A stretch of 64,000 nt of DNA from Oikopleura dioica (Eukaryota > Chordata > Appendicularia > Copelata > Oikopleuridae): positions 9,362,501 through 9,426,500 of the forward strand of contig OU015569.1 in the NCBI GenBank assembly GCA_907165135.1, in the 5' to 3' direction. The notes under the pieces are model-generated. The model was not told the origin of the DNA. It ran no database searches and saw only the letters and a list, made by a program, of their open reading frames with translations. Position numbers and translations under genes: made by a program. Below, one piece after another: positions 56,296 through 64,000 of the stretch. Positions within the stretch are counted from its first letter, which is position 1, and each line of letters begins with the position of its first letter.

Positions 56296-59200
56296 TCAAA
56301 GTTCATCTTTTGCAGCATTAGTCTCTTTTTGAATCACTTGAATTGGATCTTCAGAATCGCGAACCTGAAATTTAAGATTATAAAGAATTTCTTTGTAAGG
56401 ATTGAAATCCTAATAGAGTCAACTCTTCAGGGTTAGTATTAGACTGATCGTCGTGTGAGAGATTATAAAAGATTCAGATGTTTCGTAATTTTAAGATGAG
56501 AAATCACAACTTAGAAAAATGCTTATAAAAATGATTTAAATTCATTACTTCGATACTTTCCGGTCCCATGATGACCACATCAATGTTCGCGAAAGGACTC
56601 TCAACGCTACTTTTGTCACCATAACTGTATTCCGCATGGAACTAAGAGGGATAAAATATCATTTAAAAATAGACAGTGATGGTTAACGGATAAATTACCT
56701 TTGTTAATTTTGCAATCAGATTCGCAGCAATATTGTATTTTAGCTTTTCGCCGTCATCATTTTTTCCAGTGTCTACGCTTTGATAATTGTCCTAGTAGTA
56801 ATAAGGATAGTTGGCCGTATTAGAAGTAAATGTACTCACGTTCGATTTGAGCTCGTCTTCGATTATTTCTAGTAAAAGCTCCACCTGATCGACTCTCACT
56901 GGAAGCTCGCTTTCGAGGCTCAGTCGCTCGGCCATTACTCCGAATTTAGAATGTCTGCGTGCCATTCTTGAAACGCGTTCGTTTTCACTTTCTTCTGGAA
57001 ATGATTTTTCGTTCAGACTCAAGTCATCTGCCGGTCCTCTCAAATAGCTATCATGCCAGTTCTCTGGTTTCCAGCTCTTTTCCCAAAAAAGAAGCTTGTC
57101 GTTTTCCTTCTCAGATATTGTCCTTCCTTTCAGTTTTTCGCAAAGTACTTTCTATTTTTTAAAAAGTGCAGATAAAAACGAGCCTGGTTTTTTCTCCGAG
57201 CTTCTCACGTAGAACGGTACATCTCGCAATAAAGAGACATTGCTCTGCTTCTTGGAAGTTTGGGTCCAATTCTAAAGCGTATTTCAACAAAGTAACTGCA
57301 CCCGTGGCGTTGTTTAGTGAGAGTTGCTGGATCCCCCAAGCCAAGTAGGTGACCTAAGAGAGTATTAGCGATAGTTTTACAGTTCTAATCTACAGGTTCA
57401 CTGTTGTTCCGTTCGATTGCACTGAGAAGTAATTGATGAGTGTCTTCTTGGCGATTAAAGCGGTACATGATGTAGGCAAGTTGAGTTAGTGGAATGTCTT
57501 GGTGTTTCTGGGGCGCGTGTAATACAGCTCTTCTGAGACATTCGATCGCTTTAGAATCAACTTAAACATCTTGAATATTTTACTCGCTCACCTTGCCGAT
57601 TGCCTCCCATTACTCGCCAGTAGAGCGCTGCGGTGTTGTAAAGGAGCCATAGGTGTTCTGTCGCTTCGTTTTTGGCCTTTTCAGTCGCTAACAAAATCCG
57701 CTCACCAATTGAATCAGGCCAAATGTGACCAGAATTTATGTGGAAAAGGAGACGCCGGAGCTGGTACTGATCTTCCAAGGGTTTTCAGAAATAAACGTAG
57801 AAATACGATTAAGAAACAAATAAAATCCCTTCCTTGAGCGTTTGCTGGATAACTGTCTCTGAACTGGATGCCCTTAATTGAATCGACGAACACGTTTTCA
57901 ATATCAGGCTCGAGTTTATCGCAATGTGGACGTCGCCAAGGCTGAGGCGGGAGGGAGACGTCGTACTGATCATGACCGATAAAGTCGCTCAATAGCGCGG
58001 TAATGTTGAATCCACGAGTTGCGGGATCTACATACCAGCTAGGGTACTCGCTCCATTCGGGCACTCTAGCCAAGTGTTGATCACATCGATCCTTTTCGTT
58101 TTGCTCTTCTTCGTCACGATTCATCTCAGAAAAAGGCACGAACTCTCTTCGAATGGTCTTCCCGTTCTCAGCTAATGTGTAAAACTCATCCCCGCTGAGT
58201 TGTACAGTTTTGCCGGTTTTGAAATTGATGATCTGATCGTTCCAAAGAGTGATTTTCAACGAGTCAATTCTATCAGCTTCTGCGGGGCGCGAGGAGGAGC
58301 GACCCTACGAGGGCTCCTGGCTAATACGTTAAAAGAAATGACATTTGGGCATGGTCAGGGGATGACGAGGTTGCAAAGCGACTAGTGTCCCACCCCCATT
58401 GATCGACCAAAATTCGTTTCCGAGTTCCGGAAATCTCATTATTGAGCGGTTCCACTAATTCCCTAGCAAAATTCAATAAGGAGTTATCTACTTTACTTAT
58501 TTTTAACTGTCGAATAGATATGGAGCCCCAACCTCTAGTGATTCTGAAAGCCGGTGATATTCACGCTTCACGTGCGACCAGGGTTGCCCAACCGGATCGG
58601 AATCCGATCGGAAATTCGATCCGATCGGAATCGGATCGGTAATTGGTCGGACGAGGCAATGAAAATTTGGTCATGTCCGATCGGTAAAATCGGTTTCGAT
58701 CGGTAAAATCGGATCCGATAATCCGATCGGAAAATGGGTAAAAAAGTCGGATTCATTCATTCAAAAGCCACTAAAATCCGTGACTTAGGCTTAAAATACA
58801 CTTATAAAAAGTAATATTTGTGTAAATTCACCAATTTTTAGGCATGTTTTTCTTAAAAAAGAGCTTAATTACGTCCTTTAAAACCTTCGTCACGGTGATT
58901 TAGTGTTAGATTGAGAATGTCAACCATTGAAATGGTTGTTTTTGCGAACGCCATTTCAAATGGCCCATTTGTTACTTCGTTTCTAGGAAATTCTAGCGCC
59001 GAGGCGGCTTTTATAAAAGCTCTTTCAGGACCCTTATATGTTTTGTACAAATGTTGCGGATCCAAGCCCCCGAAAACCCAAAATTATCCATAAATTTTCA
59101 CGGAAATAAGAGGTAAAATGGTTAGAAGGGCGTTTGTAGCGAAAGAACTTGATATTTCCGAGTTTTTTTCTTCATATTCAGTAGTCTAAATTGAAATTTT

Positions 59201-62200
59201 AACTTGAAAATTTTCGAATATTTTTCCGATCGGAAAATTGTCCGATCGGACATGAACTTTAATCGGAATCCGAAAAATCCGATCGGAATCGGTAATCGGA
59301 TCGGTAATCGGTCGGATTGGACGAGGTCCGAATCGGATCGGATCGGAATCGGATCGCCAAGACCAACATTTTTTGTCCGATTGGGCAACCCTGCGTGCGA
59401 CGGTGCTTGTCTTTCTTTCAATCGGCCGACACGTTCTTGATATTTTTCCTGTATGCGTTTGTATTTTTCCAGCTCGTACAAAGTCTTGTTGAGCGATTGA
59501 AATTGCTTTTCGAGTTTTACGTGATATTGAGCTTGGCACATCACTGCATGTCGTCTTTGAACGAAGATCACAATCTTAGTTAAAAGATGGAGATGTTTAA
59601 ACCGGTTCCTTTTCACATTCAATTTAATTTTACTAGCATGACGCGATGAGAATTTCTAACAATTTTAAGTTCCCAACGGTCGGTAATAAAATAACTAACC
59701 TTGGACTTACATTCAAATACAAGTAACTTACACAATGAATGAATTAAAATCTTTTCCTGAGAAGTGCTTCTTCAAAGTTAGGTTCCCTCTTCAGAGCAGC
59801 ACTGTAATGGATGATTGCTCGCCTGTAATCTTCGACAACAGAATACATATTTCCCAGTGCAAAGTGATTTATAGCATGTGGGTAACTATCTGCAGCAGCT
59901 CTCATCAAGACAGTTGCGTTCCTAGTATATCCCTGCTTGTGCAAGACATTCGCTATATTCACGAGTGCCATGTCTCTAAGAAGATAGATAAAAACTTATA
60001 TTGTATCAATAGTCACCCTACCGATACTCTACTGGAGCAAGAAGGTAAGCGCGTCGATCGCATTCTAGTGCTTCCTTGGGAAATCCGCGGATTCTCCAAA
60101 AAATCGAAGCCAAATTAAAGAGCACCCAGTCTGATGGATCCCTGCAAAAAATATTAGTCATCAAAATTAATTCAAATGTCCTAGATATCATGTCCACGGA
60201 CACGTACTGAATAGACAGCAAAATGCAGATGGTACGCTCTTGTGGCGGTCATCCAATTATCTATTCAATACCAAAAGAAAAAAACTGATTGTTGGGGTTT
60301 TTGTTAACCTCGAATTCACCTTGATAGTCCGATCGTAATACAGTGGCCCATTTGATCGAGGTCCTCGCCGTTCTTGTAGCGTGACTTCTCTTCCGCAGTG
60401 GTGAAATGAAAGTCCTCCTCGGCGTTTCCCAGAAAATACATCGTTGAAGTGAGGGCATGTTCGCGCAATTCTTCGAACTCCTTCTCAGTTTGCATTCCCT
60501 CCAAATGATCGAACGGGTTCATCCGCCACTTTGCTTCAATAACGGTACAGTAAGGCATAAGGTTCCGTTCCTGCGCCTCTTTTGCAAATCGCTGGTGTTC
60601 AGCCTCTGTCCGGCACTCCAGGCATTTAGTACATTTAAGAAAGTACGGCTTAGTGTTTATGTTGCGCGAGGTAGGATGTATTACGGTGGTCTGGAACAAG
60701 TCGAATTCCTGAAGTTTTTTCCCGGCTGCAGTGCAATTCGCACACGTCCTGTAGTGATCGTATTCGAGGTCACCTTGCTTTTCCGCAGCTTCTACCTCTT
60801 CGAGCACTTCTTTGACACGACTCAGCTCCTCGCCCAGTTTGTTGATTTCTTCGCGTTCCTTTTCTTGCTGCTTGAAGACGCCGACATCGCCGGACAAACG
60901 CCGATTGAGCGCAAATACAGAGTCGTTTAATTCCTAGTCAATTCGCTAATTTACATAACGTACCCCCCCCCCTAGCTCGCTCACATTTTGTGAACATTTT
61001 TCCCTTTTTCGCTTAGTTAAACTCCAACAAGACCCCCCTTGGTCGCTCGCTTTTTGTTACCAAGATCCGTTGGTCGCTTTCCTTCTTTTGCATTCTACGA
61101 CCCCTTGTTCGCCCTCCTTGGTTTCGACGGCGCACCTTTGCTCGCCCGCCTTTCTCCGTCATTTATCCCTTGTTCGCTCCTGAAGCCCCGCGAGAACGCT
61201 TTATAACGCGTTGCTCACTTTCTTTTTCACTTTTAAAAGGCTTTTTAACTCGTAGAATGGTCTCAAAATTCGATTTTCATGATTTTTTCCAAGCAAACTT
61301 ATTTTTTTATGCTCTTTCACGTCCATTTTGTCAAATTTTCATATCTTCTTAATAAGAAGAAATTTGGACACTCCATTTTAAGTAAACATAAGTACTCGAA
61401 ATACATGGATTGAAACTTTGAGACTGTTTTTTTTTTAAAAATCAAATGCCATTTTCCTCGAGAGTTGCAAATTTTGATTAATTTTTCCGAGCTGAGCTGA
61501 GCTGAGCTGACCTGCGAAAAAATTTCTCTGAGCTGAGCTGAGCTGAGCTGGCCTACTTCGGAGGTTTCTGAGCTGAGCTGAGCAGACCTTTTGTTTAAGA
61601 GAGTTGAGCTGAGCTGAGCTGAGCGGACCCTAATTAGAGCTGAGCTGAGCTGTTTTTTACTGTTTTTCGGTAGTAAAATTGTATTCAAATCATTGAGCTG
61701 AGCTTAGCTAAGTGATAATCGTCTGAGCTGAGCTGAGCTGAGCTGAGTGAAAATTGTCTGAGCTGAGCTGAGCAGATCAGATCATTTTCCAAAATCACTG
61801 AGCTGAGCGACTGCTCAGCTCACTCAGCTCAGCAAATTTGCAACTCTGGAACCAGTGTCAACATGAAGATTCGACTATTTTGAGAATAAATGTACATATA
61901 AAGTCAAACTATCAAGTTTACGGCATAATACCGCGTTGCTACAAGATACAAAAATTTAACTGGACGCTTAAAAAAGAGGAAATGAAGTTTAGTTACTGTC
62001 AAAATATTCATGAAAATGAAAATTTAGTTCCCTATGAAAAGCTTGAGTCGAAAGTTCAGTAAGAGCTGTAAGAGCGACCCAAGCCGAGCTAGGCTTTGGC
62101 GGTCTCGCGGCGAACAAGGGATAAATGGGTGAGGAGGAGCGAACAAGGGCGCGCGAGGTAAAAAGAAGGATGGCGACTAATGGAGCGCGCTGAAACAAGA

Positions 62201-62435
62201 ATGAGAGCGAGCAAGGGGACTTTGATCAAATTTAACTAAGCGAGCAAGGGAAAAATGCTCACAAAATGTGAGCGAGCTAGGGGGGGGGGGTACGTTAGAC
62301 AAAGCGATTAACAACAAGAAAAGGGCTTACTTTGTAGATACCGTCGTTAGGATCGAGATACCAGTGAGAGTGCGCCGACGAGAAAGTGACTGTAGCCCAG
62401 TGCCAGAAAAGGACCGCCAAAATGCCTTGTGTCAT
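56296..62435 (-). CDS. TTC17: TTC17 homologue (TPR protein) with KDEL end, exon interrupted by hAT element
   Basis: TPR protein; mammalian TTC17 is linked to actin/cilia and, from memory, reported as ER-resident. The ATG at 62435 starts a signal peptide (MTQGILAVLFWHWATVTFSS), then SHWYLDPNDGIYK, matching the THWVVTEDGKI start of vertebrate TTC17. Next come a Glu-rich coiled coil, a Cys-rich stretch, and a first TPR block (DWVLFNLASIFWRIRGFPKE; MALVNIANVLHKQGY; INHFALGNMYSVVEDYRRAI). Then come LNKTLYELEKYKRIQEKYQE, the FITALLSDFIGHDQY-type middle, and a second TPR block (LWLLYNTAALYWRVMGG; ATGAVTLLKYALELDPNFQE). A C-terminal region ends NAAKDEL at 56296. Intron 1 (62330-60934) contains a 1.34-kb element, and a hAT element (58579-59393) splits a coding exon. 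The exon joins between 58,260 and 58,450 are unresolved. Confidence 0.88.
58592..58740. repeat. GATC-rich palindromic repeats, left arm of the hAT element
   Basis: About a dozen overlapping copies of CCGATCGG-type palindromes and GGAATCGGATCGG units, roughly 10-12 bp apart. Confidence 0.7.
59211..59360. repeat. GATC-rich palindromic repeats, right arm of the hAT element
   Basis: Second cluster of the same CCGATCGG / AATCGGATCGG units. Part is in direct orientation to the left arm (GGATCGGTAAT-GGTCGG) and part inverted (CATGTCCGATCGG). These may be subterminal transposase-binding repeats. Confidence 0.7.
60971..61180 (+). repeat. Left array of CCCTTGYTCGCTC motifs, ~33-bp period
   Basis: Seven degenerate copies of CCCTTG(T/C)TCGCTC start at about 60,971, 61,002, 61,036, 61,069, 61,102, 61,135 and 61,167. 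Spacing is close to 33 bp each time, with unrelated sequence between. Confidence 0.75.
61488..61834. repeat. Clustered GAGCT pentamer blocks
   Basis: About ten blocks of two to five tandem GAGCT units separated by 12-40 nt of unrelated sequence, in the core of the TA-flanked element. Near 61,811-61,834 the blocks switch to the complementary AGCTC orientation, which could form a hairpin with the preceding blocks. Confidence 0.8.
62104..62280 (-). repeat. Right array of the same motif, inverted, ~33-bp period
   Basis: Six inverted copies (GAGCGARCAAGGG) with CGA cores at about 62,111, 62,140, 62,174, 62,208, 62,241 and 62,273. Steps are 29, 34, 34, 33 and 32 bp. It mirrors the left array. Confidence 0.75.
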
Positions 62436-63581
62436 CGTTGATTTTCTTCTCTTTTTTACGCGCTCCTAGTGTAACGGCAGTCTTCTCGCATCTCTCTTGA
62501 GGGGATGTTTTTAGGGATTCTAGATTCTTTTCTAGCCAGGTAGTAAAAGTAGTGTCCGGGAGAGAGCCGCCGACTGGCCACCCGAGCTGCCCGCCCATTT
62601 TCGAAGGAACCAATCAAATAGACATTTTTCCAAGGCTTGCTCTTCTCTTAAAATATCGCCGTCAGTGCTCCTTTTATGGCAACTCTTCAACAATCTTGTA
62701 GTATTTTGGAGTGTATTGCTTGTAAATTTTTGATACATATTGCTGGATTATCGATTTTGAATTGAAATATTTTTTATTTGTTTTAGGGATGATCCCGAAC
62801 TTCTGATATTCGAAGTTATGCCCTTCAAAAGACATAATTATACATAATTGAGAAATGGATGCAAATATAAAAAGGGGCGTCCCCAATTTAATCATTAAAT
62901 TTTATATAGAAGCTTCAAAATGCATTTAGTTGTATTTAGCATGTTTTGACCAGAAGACCTGTGATAAGAGGCTTTAATTTCCTTAATTTCTTATTAAAAC
63001 ATGAAAATTTAAGGCTTTTAAAACTTTAAATTTAACAACTTGTTTGTCCATGTTTCACAAATTATGTTTTAGCCGGCAAAAGGCATTATTTCTGCGGTCC
63101 ATGTTACCTTGATAATTTTAATTGAGAAGAGTTGCTAATAACATGCATTGCGATAAAAGGAAAAGAAGTTGATCGAATGTATTTTATTCGGTTTTATAAA
63201 TACAAAGAAGGATATAAACAGTCATAAACTGAACGTTTATCGGTTCAAAATCGCCCTTAGAGGATTTCTAGAGGCGTGTTTTAAAGATTTTTGTCCGCTT
63301 CGAACCGCTGCGAATATTCCGTAGTTGACCAACGTTGAAATAGAAAATGATAAAATTAAACTGCGGAATATTGTCAGCCAACTTTTAGACGACGAAAGGC
63401 GCCCAAAAGTTAAGTTATTGTAGCCAAGCGGAGCTCGAAATCTTAGGTCCGTTTGTTGCATGAGAAAAATATATAACGAGAAAAGAGCTCCAGAGAGAGA
63501 TTGGTAGGTGGAAAGTGCGTGCATTTGTACAAGGTGGAAAAGCGTAGTTGCGAGGGCTAGTTACTCGTAGCGTCTAACGAG
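62436..63581. other. Intergenic between TTC17 and the second PLA2-like gene
   Basis: 1.15 kb, AT-rich. Upstream of TTC17 and 3' flank of the PLA2-like gene. Short ORFs here show no domain. Confidence 0.5.
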
Positions 63582-63941
63582 TTAGATGCACTGATCGGAA
63601 CCGATCTCGTAGATTTTGGCGGTGGAGCTGTCGCAACACTGACTCGAAATTCGGTAGGGTCGGTTCAGAGGGAACGTATCTTTGTTACCGCAGCACTGCT
63701 TCTCTTGACCGCCTGGGCCTCGGATGCACTGGCTCCTGTCGAAGTTCTTGTTCTCGGCGGCGTAACTGCTTGCGTAGACTTCAGACACTCTCTGCGCAAA
63801 CTGAGTGTCGCACTTGCACAGATTCTGCTTGCAGCTTCCTTCCTTTGCTCGACAGGTGGCACTTCCGTCATCGGTGTTCAGTCGCAATTTGTAGCGCAAT
63901 TGTGGGCTACAATCTTCGTCCCCGTGTGACTCGCTCAAACA
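63582..63941 (-). CDS. Second PLA2-like secreted protein, last exon only (5' part outside window)
   Basis: The exon begins after a CCTCAATAG acceptor (63,941) with CLSESHGDEDCSPQLRYKLR, then CRAKEGSCKQNLCKCDTQFA, RVSEVYASSYAAENKNFD, QCCGNKDTFPLNRPYR and QCCDSSTAKIYEIGSDQCI, stopping at 63582. The Cys pattern and CCGxK(D/E)TFPLNRxYR match the PLA2-like gene at 54,980, so the two are paralogues in opposite orientation on either side of TTC17. The exon with the calcium loop and catalytic helix lies beyond the right edge, so activity cannot be judged. Confidence 0.85.
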   Translation of the reverse strand, partial: CLSESHGDEDCSPQLRYKLRLNTDDGSATCRAKEGSCKQNLCKCDTQFAQRVSEVYASSYAAENKNFDRSQCIRGPGGQEKQCCGNKDTFPLNRPYRISSQCCDSSTAKIYEIGSDQCI

Positions 63942-64000
63942 CTATTGAGGGTCATTATCAGTGCCATTCTTGACTAAATCTTCGAAAGCAAACTAGCAAG

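Larger units (their letters stand above)
58571..59401. mobile_element. Non-autonomous hAT-type element with 8-bp target duplication
   Basis: The element is 815 bp (58579-59393). Terminal inverted repeats read CAGGGTTGCCCAA at 58,579-58,591 and its reverse complement at 59,381-59,393; with the next bases they match over about 17 bp with one mismatch. It is flanked by a perfect 8-bp duplication, CGTGCGAC, at 58,571-58,578 and 59,394-59,401. CAG-starting ends plus an 8-bp duplication are hAT hallmarks. It has no transposase ORF, so it is non-autonomous. Inner ends are built from many copies of CCGATCGG/GGAATCGG-like units. It lies within a TTC17 coding exon. Confidence 0.88.
60956..62297. mobile_element. 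TA-flanked non-autonomous element with C/G-tract termini
   Basis: Inverted ends begin ACGTACCCCCCCCCC (60,958) and end with its complement (62,295), followed inward by TAGCTCGCTCACATTTTGTG; the end similarity extends about 60-75 bp with mismatches. It is bounded by TA dinucleotides (60,956-60,957 and 62,296-62,297) that read as a TA target duplication, as for Tc1/mariner-like elements. No ORF with transposase features. Length 1,338 bp. It sits inside TTC17 intron 1; removing it and one TA leaves an intron of about 57 nt, the usual size here. Confidence 0.82.

Noticed and set aside
59122-59622. Minus-strand ORF continuing TTC17 into the hAT element as if it were normal exon
   Set aside because: After the target duplication the translation is repeat-derived (PIPIRSDSD-like) and unrelated to TTC17; the homology resumes beyond the element.
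60971-62280. CRISPR-like regularly spaced repeats
   Set aside because: Repeats are short and degenerate, lie in mirrored orientation inside terminal inverted repeats, and the genome is animal; they fit subterminal transposon repeats.

Overview
The window is compact animal nuclear DNA. It carries about 22 protein-coding genes in 64 kb on both strands, almost all with very short introns (mostly 38-60 nt), short intergenic gaps and at least one tight head-to-tail gene run that looks like an operon. Several introns whose borders are fixed by protein homology are GA-AG or GC-AG instead of GT-AG. Very short introns, operon-like spacing, frequent GA-AG/GC-AG introns and a chordate-type gene set (delta-catenin with DSWV end, TTC17, ERp29, Lifeguard/TMBIM, SIK, PKN, SUV4-20) together point to an appendicularian tunicate, most likely Oikopleura dioica or a close relative. 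That assignment is inference; no species marker was searched.

Layout. 1-3,000 (-): CARM1 (3' end outside the window) and a small unidentified two-exon ORF. 3,204-5,768 (+): AP180/CALM clathrin assembly protein. 7,013-8,715 (+): SUV4-20 histone H4K20 methyltransferase. 9,551-14,031 (+): protein kinase N. 14,220-16,487 (-): coiled-coil RING protein and an intron-containing, polyadenylated histone H1. 17,949-22,345 (-): delta-catenin/p120 family. 23,644-29,896 (-): a run NLE1 > AFG2 (SPATA5-like AAA) > RING-H2 E3 with gaps of only 61 and 43 bp. 30,235-38,989 (-): Lifeguard/TMBIM, a minimal hnRNP L-like protein, a SIK-type kinase, and DNAJC3/p58IPK. 39,453-45,443: nucleobindin, an orphan Cys-rich protein and ERp29 on -, and a small orphan coiled-coil gene on +. 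45,898-about 50,000 (-): rhodopsin-family GPCR with a giant second extracellular loop, then 4.9 kb of gene-poor AT-rich DNA. 54,980-55,961 (+): phospholipase A2-like secreted protein. 56,296-62,435 (-): TTC17. 63,582 to the right edge (-): second PLA2-like gene, partial.

Mobile DNA sits inside TTC17. An 815-bp hAT-type non-autonomous element with a perfect 8-bp target duplication lies inside a coding exon. A 1,338-bp TA-flanked element fills the first intron, which would otherwise be about 57 nt. The second element has two inverted arrays of a short motif spaced every ~33 bp around a core of clustered GAGCT pentamers.

Functional themes. NLE1 and AFG2 both act in 60S ribosome maturation and are adjacent in the operon-like run. 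DNAJC3, nucleobindin, ERp29 (HDEL end) and TTC17 (signal peptide plus KDEL end) are all proteins of the secretory-pathway lumen. Chromatin regulators (CARM1, SUV4-20, H1) lie in the left quarter. Exon models were built by eye from protein homology; uncertain borders are flagged.
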